From an uncultured Actinomycetes bacterium (GTDB taxonomy: Bacteria; Actinomycetota; Acidimicrobiia; Acidimicrobiales; RAAP-2), in contig CAIQEU010000007.1 of the NCBI GenBank assembly GCA_903870905.1, positions 1 to 41,478 of the forward strand: DNA of 41,478 bases. Direction: 5' to 3'. Within the stretch, counting starts at the first letter, position 1, and every line of letters begins with the position of its first letter. Below are positions 8,252 to 16,810 of the stretch, piece by piece. A model generated the notes under the pieces. The model was not told where the DNA came from, searched no databases, and was given only the letters and a program-made list of their open reading frames with translations. The position numbers were made by a program, and so were the translations under genes.

Positions 8252-8614
8252 GTGAACCTCGACGCAGTCAACCGTGCAGGTGCGGCACTGACCGAGGAGG
8301 AATCCACCGCAGCGGTGGCCCTTCTCGGCGGTGCCGCATCGCTCGTTGTGGCCACCGTTGATCCACGGGGGGATGGCGCACCGCGCTTCCTCACCATCAC
8401 CCCCTCAGCGGTTGAGGTCACGACCGAGGGGGATCTCGCTGGTGCTGCGGTGACCGTGAGCATCGACGCGGCAACTGCCGCAGCGCTCGATGCAGGTTCG
8501 CTCAGCCCCGCTCGTGCCATCGCCGAAGGGCGCACCAAGATCAGTGGCGATGCTGCCCTCCTCGCACGGGCACAGAACCTCTTCGCCTCAGTGCTCAGCC
8601 GCGTCGCCCCATGA
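8252..8614 (+). CDS. Small SCP2-like (sterol carrier fold) protein, tentative
   Basis: The 120-residue protein starts with GTG. It has no signal peptide or membrane helix and is Ala-rich. The C-terminal stretch RTKISGDAALLARAQNLFASVL resembles the end of SCP2-type lipid-binding domains (a G-D-x-x-L-L turn then an amphipathic helix), and the alternating strand pattern before it fits that fold. I do not recognise the exact family and the assignment is weak. It lies 6 nt after sdhB and its TGA overlaps the ATG of the nucleoside phosphorylase gene (ATGA), so it is probably translated with both neighbours. A fatty-ligand or small-molecule binding role is inference only. Confidence 0.5.
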   Translation: MNLDAVNRAGAALTEEESTAAVALLGGAASLVVATVDPRGDGAPRFLTITPSAVEVTTEGDLAGAAVTVSIDAATAAALDAGSLSPARAIAEGRTKISGDAALLARAQNLFASVLSRVAP

Positions 8615-9378
8615 GGTTCGAGGAGCTCCCCCTGGCCGAAGATGACCGAGGAGCACCCGGTGTCCTCGAACCCTCGTTGATCTTCAGTGACCGAGGGCTG
8701 CCGCCTCGGACCGTGCTCTGCTTCTTCCAAGACGTCCTCTCCTCGCTCGCAGCATCGGGTCGCATCACCAAGGTCAGCGAGTTGTCCTCAGAGGTCGGCG
8801 TGAATCCCATCTACGCCATGGACGTCGATGGGACCACCATCAACGTCGTCCACCCTGGCGTCGGGGCGCCCCTCGCCGCAGCGCTCCTCGAGGAGATGAT
8901 CGCCCTCGGCACGACGAGGGTTGTGGCCGTGGGTGGCGCAGGAGCCCTCATTGAGGACCTGACGCTCGGTCACCCCATCGTGGTGGAGTCGGCACTTCGC
9001 GACGAGGGGACGTCCTTCCACTACGCCGCCCCCTCTCGCACGATTGACGCCGATCCTCACGGGGTTGCCGTGCTCGCAACGCTGCTCGCTGAGCGGTCGA
9101 TTCCCTTCGTGACGGGGCGAGCCTGGACGACCGATGCCATCTACCGAGAGACTCGAGACCGCGTCGACCGGCGCCGGGCAGAGGGGTGCATTGCGGTCGA
9201 CATGGAGGCGTCTGCGTTCATGGCGGTCGCCAGGTACCGGGGCATCTCCTTCGCGCAACTCCTCTACGCCGGTGACACTTTGGCCGGAGCGCAGTGGGAT
9301 GAGCGGGGGTGGATGGGGCACGGTGACCTGCGCACCAACCTCTTCGAGCTCGCCGCAGCTGCGGTCGTTCGCCTCTAG
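8611..9378 (+). CDS. Nucleoside phosphorylase (PNP/UDP family, uridine-phosphorylase-like)
   Basis: The 255-residue cytoplasmic protein belongs to the PNP/UDP phosphorylase family, which splits nucleosides with phosphate into base and ribose-1-phosphate. Diagnostic features are VVAVGGAGALIEDLTLGHPIVVESALRDEGTS (about 107-138), with the phosphate and ribose loop, and AVDMEASAFMAV (about 199-210), the family's ribose-contacting M-E motif. The region before VHPGVGAP replaces the more usual TGIG-type loop. Uridine or a modified purine are both possible substrates. The start overlaps the preceding gene by 4 nt. The stop codon shares CTAG with the stop of the convergent TetR gene. Confidence 0.82.
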   Translation: MRFEELPLAEDDRGAPGVLEPSLIFSDRGLPPRTVLCFFQDVLSSLAASGRITKVSELSSEVGVNPIYAMDVDGTTINVVHPGVGAPLAAALLEEMIALGTTRVVAVGGAGALIEDLTLGHPIVVESALRDEGTSFHYAAPSRTIDADPHGVAVLATLLAERSIPFVTGRAWTTDAIYRETRDRVDRRRAEGCIAVDMEASAFMAVARYRGISFAQLLYAGDTLAGAQWDERGWMGHGDLRTNLFELAAAAVVRL

Positions 9379-10013
9379 GGCACGCGCCGCGGTGGGAGTC
9401 CGAGGACGGTGAGCGTCGCATCCACGGTCTGCGATGACCACGCGTCGAGGCTGCTCGGTTCGTCGATCTCCGCGAAGAACCGAGAGAGCACGAGACCGAG
9501 GAACCACGAGCTGAAGGCTCTGAGGCTGACGGACGCATCGATGAGGCCGCGGTCCTGCAGGATCGCCAAGGCACCCGCCACGTTGTCGTAGTGCGCACTC
9601 TGATGCCGAGCGATCTCGGCCAAGACCTCTGGGCGGTACACCGCTGCACCGAGTGCGTTGATGCGGCGGTGGCGGTTTTTGGAGAGTTCACTCGAGCCGT
9701 AGCGCTCAACTTCACTGATCACGAGAGCAACGACATCGTCCACCGTGGTCGCAGCCTCTACCGCTGCCCTGAACTCCTCGAGCCCCAACGACAAGGTTGC
9801 GACGTAGCGTTCGACCAGTGCTGCTTGGACGAGGCCCTCCCGACTTCCGAAGTGGTGGTAGATCGACCCGTAGGAGCTCTCGGACTCCTCGAGGATTCGA
9901 GCGACGCGCACCGATGCTTCACCGGTTTCTTCCATGTCGGCCATTGCCGCGTGCAAGATGGCGAAGTAGGTCGCACTTCTAGGGCGTCCAGCGTCGCCTG
10001 GGGAAGGAGTCAT
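9375..10013 (-). CDS. TetR-family transcriptional regulator
   Basis: The 212-residue protein has an N-terminal helix-turn-helix in the region SVRVARILEESESSYGSIYHHFGSREGLVQAAL; the YHHFGSREGL recognition-helix pattern is typical of TetR. The C-terminal helical half would bind an unidentified ligand. I chose the ATG at 10013 because AAGGAGG lies about 10 nt upstream; an in-frame GTG 10 codons earlier sits before that site. The gene stands alone between the nucleoside phosphorylase (convergent) and mdh (upstream, same strand). Its target is unknown; a palindrome at 10142-10160 in the gap upstream is a candidate operator. Confidence 0.88.
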   Translation of the reverse strand: MTPSPGDAGRPRSATYFAILHAAMADMEETGEASVRVARILEESESSYGSIYHHFGSREGLVQAALVERYVATLSLGLEEFRAAVEAATTVDDVVALVISEVERYGSSELSKNRHRRINALGAAVYRPEVLAEIARHQSAHYDNVAGALAILQDRGLIDASVSLRAFSSWFLGLVLSRFFAEIDEPSSLDAWSSQTVDATLTVLGLPPRRVP

Positions 10014-10141
10014 CGACCGTCTTCCTCCTTGGGAATTAGGCACAACTGCAGCCTATTCCCCACAGCAATTGCCACCGTGCCTGTGCGCTGTGGGTTCGGT
10101 GGATCGCCGGCGACGTGTGCGACGAGCAGTTGGCGATCGCT

Positions 10142-10160
10142 GCGAGGTGCAGCACCTTGC
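10142..10160. promoter_or_regulatory. Palindrome upstream of the TetR gene, possible operator
   Basis: GCGAGGTGC-A-GCACCTTGC is an inverted repeat of 9-nt arms with one mismatch around a single central base. It sits about 130 nt upstream of the TetR start, in the 234-nt gap between mdh and the TetR gene. That gap holds no plausible gene. Length and odd-centred symmetry suit a TetR dimer site, but the distance from the start codon is large; it might instead be part of an mdh 3' hairpin. Confidence 0.3.
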
Positions 10161-10222
10161 GACGAGGCCACCGTTCGAGCGATCAGTCGCTCACCCGGTG
10201 GCCCGCAGAACCGTCGATGCTC

Positions 10223-10267
10223 GAGCGTCAGCCGACCAGACCGAGCGTCAGCCGATCAGACCGAGCG
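10223..10267. repeat. 20-bp tandem repeat across the mdh stop codon
   Basis: Two adjacent 20-bp units (10223-10242 and 10243-10262) differ at one base (C/T) and are followed by the first five bases of a third. The downstream copy encodes the last mdh codons and its stop. The extra copy therefore looks like a local duplication of the mdh 3' end that does not change the protein. Confidence 0.85.
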
Positions 10268-11243
10268 CCTTCACATCATCACGCTCGCCGAGGAGCTCGT
10301 CGGTGGTGGCTTGAACGCGACCCTTGGCGAACTCGTCGTGCTCGAGGCCCTCGAGAACCGACCAGCCGCCCTCGCCGTCAGCGATGATCGGGTAACCGAA
10401 CTGGAGACCGGCGGGGACGCCGTACTCACCGTTTGAGCACACGGCCACCGACACCGAGTCACCAGGAGCGGTCTTGGTGCGAAGACCCACCACGGTGTCG
10501 ATCGCAGCGTTGGCAGCAGATGCTGCAGAGGAGGATCCACGAGCCTCGATGATGGCGGCACCACGCTTCTGCACGGTGGTGATGAAGTCACCCTCGAGCC
10601 ATGCCTGGTCAGTGATGACCGACGTCGTGGGCTGGCCACCAATCGTGGAATTGGCGAAGTCGGGGAACTGCGTGGCGGAGTGGTTGCCCCAGATCGCAAT
10701 CTGCTTGACGTCGGCAACGGACACGCCAGCCTTCTTGGCCAGCTGGGTTTGCGCCCGGTTTTGGTCGAGGCGGGTCATGGCGAACCAGCGGTCTGCTGGC
10801 ACCTCAGGAGCGTTGCTCCGAGCGATCAGGCAGTTGGTGTTGCACGGGTTGCCGACCACGAGGACGCGCACGTCGCTCGCCGCGTTCTTGGCGATCGCTT
10901 CGCCTTGGGGCTTGAAGATGCCGCCGTTGACGCTGAGCAGGTCGCCTCGTTCCATGCCCGCCTTGCGCGGGATCGAGCCAACGAGCAGCGCCCATGAGGT
11001 GTTGGTGAACGCCGTGTCGAGGTTTGAGGTGGCCTCGATACCAGCGAGTAGCGGGAACGCACAGTCGTCGAGTTCCATGACCACGCCTTCGAGTGCCTTC
11101 ATCGCTGGCTCGATCTCGAGCAAGCGGAGCACGACGGGCTGGTCCGCACCGAGGAGCTGACCACTGGCGATACGGAAGAGGAGCTGGTAGCCGATCTGAC
11201 CAGCGGCGCCGGTGACGGTGACATGCAGAGGTGACTTGGCCAT
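10248..11243 (-). CDS. mdh: Malate dehydrogenase
   Basis: This 331-residue cytoplasmic enzyme interconverts malate and oxaloacetate with NAD. Nucleotide-binding [18 protein letters not shown] is at about 11-28. The mobile loop arginines lie in [16 protein letters not shown]. The catalytic Asp is in MTRLDQNRA and the catalytic His in [12 protein letters not shown] (about residues 188-199). This is the MalDH type related to cytosolic eukaryotic enzymes, common in actinobacteria. AAGGAA precedes the ATG. It follows icd by 49 nt on the same strand, so the two TCA enzymes are likely cotranscribed. The 3' end carries a small tandem duplication. Confidence 0.97.
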   Translation of the reverse strand: MAKSPLHVTVTGAAGQIGYQLLFRIASGQLLGADQPVVLRLLEIEPAMKALEGVVMELDDCAFPLLAGIEATSNLDTAFTNTSWALLVGSIPRKAGMERGDLLSVNGGIFKPQGEAIAKNAASDVRVLVVGNPCNTNCLIARSNAPEVPADRWFAMTRLDQNRAQTQLAKKAGVSVADVKQIAIWGNHSATQFPDFANSTIGGQPTTSVITDQAWLEGDFITTVQKRGAAIIEARGSSSAASAANAAIDTVVGLRTKTAPGDSVSVAVCSNGEYGVPAGLQFGYPIIADGEGGWSVLEGLEHDEFAKGRVQATTDELLGERDDVKALGLIG

Positions 11244-11292
11244 GGAGATTCCTTGTTCGTGTTGGGGGTGGGTGTTAGGTACTGCGAGGAGG

Positions 11293-12489
11293 TTAGAGGC
11301 GGTCGACGATGGCGCTCGCGAATTCGGAGCACTTGACCTCGGTGGCGCCCTCCATCAAGCGGGCGAAGTCGTAGGTCACGACTTTGTCGGCGATCGTCGC
11401 CTCGAGGGCGGTGATGATGTCCTTGGCAGCGTCGGTCCAACCGAGGTGCTCGAACATCATGACGCCCGACAGGAGCACGGAACCGGGGTTGACCTTGTCT
11501 TGGCCGGCGTACTTCGGTGCCGTACCGTGGGTGGCTTCGAAGATTCCATGACCGGTGACGTAGTTGATGTTGCCACCAGGAGCGATGCCAATACCGCCGA
11601 CTTGGGCAGCCAAGGCGTCGGAGAGGTAGTCACCGTTCAAGTTGGTGGTGGCGATCACGTCGAACTCAGCCGGACGGGTGAGGACCTGCTGCAGCGTGAT
11701 GTCGGCAATGGAGTCCTTCACGAGGACCTTGGACCCGGGCTTGCCACCACAGTCATCCCAACTAACCGCCACATCGGCGAACTCTTCACGGACGAGCTCG
11801 TAGCCCCACTTCATGAAGGCACCTTCGGTGTACTTCTGGATGTTGCCCTTGTGGACAATGGTGACCGACTCACGGCCCATCTCGAGTGCGTACTGAATGG
11901 CGGCTCGGATGAGGCGCTTCGAACCCATCTCCGAGATGGGCTTGATGCCGATTCCTGAGCCCTCACGAACGTTCCAGCCCATCTCGTCAGCCAAGAAGCG
12001 ACGCAGCTTCTCGACCTCGGGGGTGCCGGCTTCTGCTTCCATGCCGGCGTAGATGTCCTCAGTGTTCTCGCGGAAGATCACCATGTCCACTGCTTCTGGG
12101 TGGAGCACTGGAGAGGGCACACCGGTGAACCAGCGCACCGGGCGCAAGCACACGTAGAGGTCGAGGAGCTGGCGCAGCGCCACGTTGAGCGAGCGGATGC
12201 CGCCGCCAATGGGCGTGGTGAGGGGCCCCTTGATGCCGATCAAATGGTCGCGGAACGCCTCGACGGTCTCATCGGGCAACCAGTTGCCGGTCTCGTTGAA
12301 CGCCTTCTCGCCGGCGAGGACTTCTTTCCACTCGACGGTCTTGCCGTATTTCTTCGCAGCAGCGTCCAAGACCAACTTGGCCGCCGGCCAAATGTCGACG
12401 CCCGTGCCGTCACCTTCGATGAAGGGGATGATGGGGATTTCTGGAACGTGCAGGGTGCCATCGGCGCCCATCGTGATCTTTTCAGCCAT
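11293..12489 (-). CDS. icd: Isocitrate dehydrogenase, NADP-dependent (E. coli-like class)
   Basis: The 398-residue enzyme converts isocitrate to 2-oxoglutarate. Substrate-binding residues lie in [13 protein letters not shown] (about 96-108); [12 protein letters not shown] and the NADP loop [21 protein letters not shown] are present. The Lys-Tyr of APKYAG corresponds to the pair that selects NADP over NAD in E. coli Icd. It is the homodimeric class, not the monomeric IDH found in Streptomyces and Corynebacterium. There is no Shine-Dalgarno; a TAGAAT box 6 nt before the ATG predicts a leaderless mRNA, so icd-mdh may have its own promoter although metF ends only 45 nt upstream. Confidence 0.97.
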   Translation of the reverse strand: MAEKITMGADGTLHVPEIPIIPFIEGDGTGVDIWPAAKLVLDAAAKKYGKTVEWKEVLAGEKAFNETGNWLPDETVEAFRDHLIGIKGPLTTPIGGGIRSLNVALRQLLDLYVCLRPVRWFTGVPSPVLHPEAVDMVIFRENTEDIYAGMEAEAGTPEVEKLRRFLADEMGWNVREGSGIGIKPISEMGSKRLIRAAIQYALEMGRESVTIVHKGNIQKYTEGAFMKWGYELVREEFADVAVSWDDCGGKPGSKVLVKDSIADITLQQVLTRPAEFDVIATTNLNGDYLSDALAAQVGGIGIAPGGNINYVTGHGIFEATHGTAPKYAGQDKVNPGSVLLSGVMMFEHLGWTDAAKDIITALEATIADKVVTYDFARLMEGATEVKCSEFASAIVDRL

Positions 12490-12495
12490 AGGGGC

Positions 12496-12501
12496 ATTCT
12501 A
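12496..12501 (-). promoter_or_regulatory. -10 box of a predicted leaderless promoter for icd-mdh
   Basis: TAGAAT on the minus strand is followed by GCCCCT and then the icd ATG, giving a 6-nt spacing that would put the transcription start at the start codon. It lies in the 45-nt gap after metF, so icd-mdh could be expressed separately from the upstream one-carbon genes. Confidence 0.55.
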
Positions 12502-12534
12502 CGCCGGGTCCGAGGGGGCTCCAGAAGACCGGGA

Positions 12535-13392
12535 CTACCGCGTGGCCAGCCGCTCCGTGATCTCTCTGGTGGCTGTCGACAGGTTGAGTGTGTAGAAGTG
12601 CAAACCGGGAACGCCGCGTTGCAGGAGCTCGGAGCACAGATCGGTGGCGAGGTCGATTCCCGCTGCTCGCACCGCGACATCGCCACCTTCGGCGTGGGCC
12701 CGCTGGAGCCGCTCAACGAGCCAGGTCGGCACCACTGATCCCATCTGCGCCATGCGATCCACGGCGCCGAGGGTTGTCACCGGCATGATGCCCGGGAGCA
12801 CTGGCTTGTCGACGCCGCGCTCATGGAGATCTTCGACGAGGGCACTCCACCGATCGGCTTCGAAGAGCATCTGGGTCACCGCGAAGTCGGCCATGGAGAG
12901 CTTCTCAGCGAGACGGTCGCGATCGGCGGCCATCGACGGCGAGCGAGGATGACCATCGGGATGGGCGGCCACACCAATGGAGAACGCACCGACGCTGCGG
13001 GCGAGCGCCACGAGCTCGCTGGCGTAGGTCAACTCCCCGATAATCGCATCAGGATGAGTGGGCGCATCGCCACCGAGTGCCATGAGGTTGACGATGCCTG
13101 AGGCGAGGTAGGACTCAAGGATCTCCTCGAGTTCCGCTCGGGTGTGGGCCACGCAGATGAGGTGGGCCATGGGCGTGAAGATGCCCCGATCAGCCATTGC
13201 GGTGACGAGGTCGTAAGTGCGCTGGCGAGATTCACGTCCGCCGCGGTAGGTCACCGAGACGAACGATGGACGGAGCGGTTCTAAGTTGGAGATCGTCTTC
13301 TCGAGGGTGGCGCGCTCGGCTTCACTCTTGGGCGGGAAGAACTCGAACGACGTGGTCTGCCCCGCAGCGAGCAGCGCATCGATCCGAGTCAT
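12535..13392 (-). CDS. metF: 5,10-methylenetetrahydrofolate reductase
   Basis: This 285-residue TIM-barrel flavoenzyme reduces methylene-THF to methyl-THF for methionine synthesis. TSFEFFPPKSEAE near the N-terminus carries the catalytic Glu, and VSVTYRGG, MAHLICV, NLMALGGDAP (FAD contact) and GIMPVTT follow in family order. The ATG overlaps the stop of the upstream cupin gene (TAATG). It ends a run of one-carbon genes (purN, purH, folD, cupin, metF). Confidence 0.96.
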   Translation of the reverse strand: MTRIDALLAAGQTTSFEFFPPKSEAERATLEKTISNLEPLRPSFVSVTYRGGRESRQRTYDLVTAMADRGIFTPMAHLICVAHTRAELEEILESYLASGIVNLMALGGDAPTHPDAIIGELTYASELVALARSVGAFSIGVAAHPDGHPRSPSMAADRDRLAEKLSMADFAVTQMLFEADRWSALVEDLHERGVDKPVLPGIMPVTTLGAVDRMAQMGSVVPTWLVERLQRAHAEGGDVAVRAAGIDLATDLCSELLQRGVPGLHFYTLNLSTATREITERLATR

Positions 13393-13760
13393 TAGTTGCG
13401 GCCGTAGTCGTCTTCGAGTCGCACGATGTCGTCTTCTCCGAAGTAGGTCCCGTGCTGGACCTCTACGAACACCACGTTGTCGGTGCCAATGTTCTCGATG
13501 CGATGCGCCGTGCCGATCGAGATGTCGATCGCTTCGCCGGCGGTCACCGTCCGGTCAACACCATCGAGGGTGACCTTGGCGGTGCCGGCCACCACGAACC
13601 AGTGCTCGGCACGCTTGGCGTGGCGCTGGTAGCTCAGGCGCTTGCCCGGGAACACCACGATGCGCTTGACCTTGTGGTCTGACGCCTCATCATCGAGCAC
13701 GAGGTACGTGCCCCACGGGCGCTCGTCGAACTCCCGACCCATTGCATCCTTCGTCGTCAC
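13392..13760 (-). CDS. Cupin protein resembling type II phosphomannose isomerase domain
   Basis: The 122-residue, single-domain cupin has RPWGTYLVLDD at the start, HAKRAEHWFVVAGTAKVTL (cupin motif 1, with the metal His/Glu set) and AHRIENIGTDNVVFVEVQ (motif 2). A C-terminal YFGEDDIVRLEDDYGR follows. These blocks match the C-terminal isomerase domain of bifunctional mannose-1-phosphate guanylyltransferase/phosphomannose isomerases, here without the nucleotidyltransferase part. It may isomerise mannose-6-P/fructose-6-P or bind another sugar phosphate. The GTG at 13760 overlaps the folD stop as GTGA and follows GGGGAG by about 8 nt; an ATG at 13742 is the alternative. Its link to folate metabolism is unclear. 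Confidence 0.8.
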   Translation of the reverse strand: MTTKDAMGREFDERPWGTYLVLDDEASDHKVKRIVVFPGKRLSYQRHAKRAEHWFVVAGTAKVTLDGVDRTVTAGEAIDISIGTAHRIENIGTDNVVFVEVQHGTYFGEDDIVRLEDDYGRN

Positions 13761-14608
13761 TGTGCACGCTCCCCTGCTAAGACCGCATTCTTGAGGAGCA
13801 TCGCTCGGGTCATCGGCCCAACCCCACCGATGCGAGGGGTCATCCAACCCGCCACCTCGGCGACGTCCTCGCGAACATCGGACAGCAACTTAGTGCCGTT
13901 CCAACTCGTTCCTGCACCAACGACTGCGGCTCCGGGCTTCACCATCTCGGGGGTGATCAACCCTGCGCTGCCAGCAGCGGCGATGATGACGTCGGCCTGA
14001 CGGGTGTACTCCCCGATACTTGCGACACCGGTGTGGACTTGGGTCACTGCGGCGTTGCAGCCTGGGCGCCTCGAGCTCAGCAGCACGCTGAGTGGACGAC
14101 CAATCGTGGTGCCACGGCCGACGATGACGACGTGACGCCCCTCAACGGGCACCTCATAGGCCGCCAAGAGTTCAATGATCCCTACCGGCGTGCAAGGGAG
14201 TGGCCCCGGGGCTCCGAGCAACATCTTTCCGAGGTTGACCGGGTGCAGGCCATCGGCGTCCTTCCGGGGGTCAATCCGGAGGAGGACTTCTTCTTCGTTC
14301 ATCCCCGCCGGCAACGGGAGCTGCACCAAGATCGCATGCACCGCCGGATCAGCGTTCAGTTCGTCGACCACCGCTTCGACGTCTCGCTGGGTTGCGGTGG
14401 CTGGAAGGGTTCGTCCAATGGACTCGATGCCGATCGCAGCACAATCCGCGTGCTTCATCGCCACGTACTTCGCCGACGGGCCGTCGTCACCGACGAGCAC
14501 GGTCGCCAAGCCCACCGTTCGGCCAACGGCGTGCAGGCGAGCGACTCGGTCGCCGAACTCCATCTTCATGCGCTGACTCAGGCGTTCTCCATCGAGCAGG
14601 ATGGCCAT
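13757..14608 (-). CDS. folD: Methylene-THF dehydrogenase / methenyl-THF cyclohydrolase
   Basis: This 283-residue bifunctional enzyme interconverts methylene-, methenyl- and 10-formyl-THF with NADP. SAKYVAMKHADC (about 45-56) carries the catalytic Lys. HAILVQLPLPAG, DPRKDADGLHPVNLG, the Rossmann loop GRGTTIGRPLSVLL and a C-terminal GGVGPMTRAMLL are all in place. GAGAGGT precedes the ATG. It sits between purH, which consumes its 10-formyl-THF product, and metF, which consumes its methylene-THF substrate. Confidence 0.97.
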   Translation of the reverse strand: MAILLDGERLSQRMKMEFGDRVARLHAVGRTVGLATVLVGDDGPSAKYVAMKHADCAAIGIESIGRTLPATATQRDVEAVVDELNADPAVHAILVQLPLPAGMNEEEVLLRIDPRKDADGLHPVNLGKMLLGAPGPLPCTPVGIIELLAAYEVPVEGRHVVIVGRGTTIGRPLSVLLSSRRPGCNAAVTQVHTGVASIGEYTRQADVIIAAAGSAGLITPEMVKPGAAVVGAGTSWNGTKLLSDVREDVAEVAGWMTPRIGGVGPMTRAMLLKNAVLAGERAQ

Positions 14609-14628
14609 GGTGTTACCTCTCTTTCGGC

Positions 14629-16152
14629 TTAGTGGCGGAAGTGGCGCTCGCCGGTGAGGACCATGGCGATCCCTGCGGCATTGGCGGCAGCGATCACCGC
14701 CTCGTCACGAATTGACCCTCCAGGTTGCACCACGGCGGACACCCCGGCGGCGGTCAGCGCTTCAAGGCCATCGGGGAAGGGGAAGAAGGCATCGGAGGCC
14801 CCAGCACCACCGACTGCCAGCGGTCCCGCCTTCGTGACGGCAATGCCAGCTGACACCACCCGGGACTGCTGGCCGGCGCCAATTCCCGCTGCGGTTCCGT
14901 CCTTGGCGATCACGATGGCGTTGGAGGTCGTCCGACCGCACACTCGCCACGCCAATTTGAGATCCACCCACTCAGCCTCCGTTGGCTGCCGCTCAGTCAC
15001 GACGGTCCACGTCTCTGGTGTCGCGAGGAAGTCATCGGCACTCTGGACGAGCATCGTCGACCCCATCGACCGGTACTGGACCGAGATGGCCTCAGGCGCT
15101 GGCGCCTCGAGCAGGCGCGTGGCCTTACGACGAGCCTGCAGCGTGGCAATCGTCCCCGGCGCGTAGGACGGGGCGATAATGACGTCGGCTTGGGGGCCCT
15201 CTGCAATGGCGGCGGCCACTGCCTCGGTGACTTCACCCGACAGCGCAATGATGCCGCCGAACGCCGACACCGGGTCACAGGCGAGCGCAGCGTCGAAGGC
15301 GCCCACGAGGTCAGTACGGACGGCAGCACCACAGGGGTTCGCGTGCTTGATGATCGCCACGGCAGTGGTACCGCTATCGGCGGCCAGTTCGTGCACGAGG
15401 CGCCAGGCAGCATCGGCGTCGAAGAGGTTCAAGTAGCTGAGTCCCGTCCCGCTGTGCTGGGTCACGCTGTCCCAGAAACTCGGAGCTGCACCGTCAATTC
15501 GGTAGCGAGCACCGCGCTGGTGGGGGTTCTCACCGTACCGAGCGATTTGGGCTCGGGTGAGCGCGAGGTGGATGGTGGGTGGCAGCTCCCGGTCCTCTTC
15601 GGGGCCCTCAGCGTCGAACCACGCAACGATGGCAGCGTCGTAGGCCGCCGTGTGGGCGAAGGCTGCTCGGGCGAGGCGACGGCGAGTGCCGTCCGACAGC
15701 GTTCCAGCCTCGCGCAGTTCAGCGAGGACGACGTCGTAGTCAGCGGGATCGACCACGATGCCGACGTGGGCCCAGTTCTTGGCTGCGGCGCGCACCATCG
15801 TCGGGCCGCCGACGTCGATGAGCTCGATGCTCGGATCTGAGGAGAAGGGGTAGAGGTTGCAGACCACGAGATCGATCGGGGTGATCTCGTGGCGCTCCAA
15901 ATCGTCGACGTGGTCCTGCTTGGACCGATCGGCCAGAATGCCGCCGTGGATCTTCGGGTGCAGGGTCTTCACCCGACCACCGAGCATCTCGGCGCTCCCT
16001 GTCACCGAGGTGACGTCGCTGTGAGGAATCCCTGCAGCGGTGAGCGCCGCCGAGGTGTTCCCGCTCGCAATCAGGTCGACACCGAGCGCCACGAGTCCCT
16101 CGGCCAAGGGCAACAGCCCGGTCTTGTCGTATACCGAGAGGAGTACTCGCAC
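14629..16152 (-). CDS. purH: AICAR transformylase / IMP cyclohydrolase
   Basis: This 507-residue bifunctional enzyme catalyses the last two steps to IMP. The N-terminal MGS-like cyclohydrolase domain contains GGRVKTLHPKIHGGILADR. The transformylase domain has RYGENPHQ, the catalytic Lys-His of IIKHANPCG, DPVSAFGGI, and near the C-terminus GIGAGQQSR and DAFFPFPDGLE. In the block before IGAGQ, GRTTSNAIV replaces the more common KxxKSNAIV; other active residues are intact. It starts with GTG one base after the purN stop. folD follows 20 nt after its stop. Confidence 0.97.
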   Translation of the reverse strand: MRVLLSVYDKTGLLPLAEGLVALGVDLIASGNTSAALTAAGIPHSDVTSVTGSAEMLGGRVKTLHPKIHGGILADRSKQDHVDDLERHEITPIDLVVCNLYPFSSDPSIELIDVGGPTMVRAAAKNWAHVGIVVDPADYDVVLAELREAGTLSDGTRRRLARAAFAHTAAYDAAIVAWFDAEGPEEDRELPPTIHLALTRAQIARYGENPHQRGARYRIDGAAPSFWDSVTQHSGTGLSYLNLFDADAAWRLVHELAADSGTTAVAIIKHANPCGAAVRTDLVGAFDAALACDPVSAFGGIIALSGEVTEAVAAAIAEGPQADVIIAPSYAPGTIATLQARRKATRLLEAPAPEAISVQYRSMGSTMLVQSADDFLATPETWTVVTERQPTEAEWVDLKLAWRVCGRTTSNAIVIAKDGTAAGIGAGQQSRVVSAGIAVTKAGPLAVGGAGASDAFFPFPDGLEALTAAGVSAVVQPGGSIRDEAVIAAANAAGIAMVLTGERHFRH

Positions 16153-16153
16153 G

Positions 16154-16762
16154 TCAGATCGCTCGCTTTTCGTTTAGGCCCTCGAGGGGCAGGTTCTGCT
16201 CGAGTCGGTCGAGCACCGTGAGAATGGTTGCTGGGTAGAGCACGCGCTCTACATCCTTGATGCGTTCTTGCAGGGTGGCGGGGTCATCGCCCGGCATCAC
16301 GGTAACGGCACGCTGAGCGAGGATCGGCCCCTCATCGAGCGCTTCGGTGGCGATGTGCACCGTGCAACCCGTCTCGGTCACCCCTGCGGCCAACGCATCG
16401 GCAACGGCATGCCACCCCTTGAACGCCGGGAGGAGCGAGGGGTGGGTGTTGAGCACCCGCCCAGGGAACGCCGCGTGGAACTCGGCCGTGAGGATGGTCC
16501 CGAATCCCGCCATGGCGACGAGGTCGCTCGTTGATTCGGTGAGCACGTCTGCCAACGCCGAGGAGTAGGCCACTCGATCGAACGATGCGGTGAACCCACC
16601 GAACCCTGCCCGGTCCACCAACACCGTCGAGAGGCCGAGCGCTGCGGCCACGTCGAGGCCGCGACAGGGTCGATCGGCCCCAACGAGGCCAATGGGCACA
16701 CCAGCAGCCACCATGGCTTCCATGATGGTTCCCGCCCCAGAGACGAGCACGGCGACGCGCAC
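16154..16762 (-). CDS. purN: Phosphoribosylglycinamide formyltransferase
   Basis: This 202-residue enzyme formylates GAR with 10-formyl-THF. The substrate loop SGAGT is near the start. The catalytic Asn-His are in LNTHPSLLPAFKG (about 104-116), and the catalytic Asp is in TGCTVHIATEALDEGPILAQ. GFGTIL replaces the common GFMRIL loop. It starts with GTG (GAGGA just upstream). It is one base from purH, an arrangement common in actinobacteria, and follows sucD by 48 nt, so the purine genes may ride on the sucCD transcript. Confidence 0.95.
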   Translation of the reverse strand: MRVAVLVSGAGTIMEAMVAAGVPIGLVGADRPCRGLDVAAALGLSTVLVDRAGFGGFTASFDRVAYSSALADVLTESTSDLVAMAGFGTILTAEFHAAFPGRVLNTHPSLLPAFKGWHAVADALAAGVTETGCTVHIATEALDEGPILAQRAVTVMPGDDPATLQERIKDVERVLYPATILTVLDRLEQNLPLEGLNEKRAI

Positions 16763-16810
16763 CGGCTCAGTCCTCGCCGGTTGGCATGAGGAGTGAGCCG
16801 GCAGCGGTCG

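Noticed and set aside
9375-9378. Shared CTAG at the convergent stops of the nucleoside phosphorylase and TetR genes as a special element
   Set aside because: TAG on each strand naturally gives CTAG; no repeat or hairpin accompanies it.
10044-10436. Short open frames in the mdh/TetR gap and mdh 3' region
   Set aside because: They lack ribosome sites and domain patterns and mostly overlap mdh in antisense.
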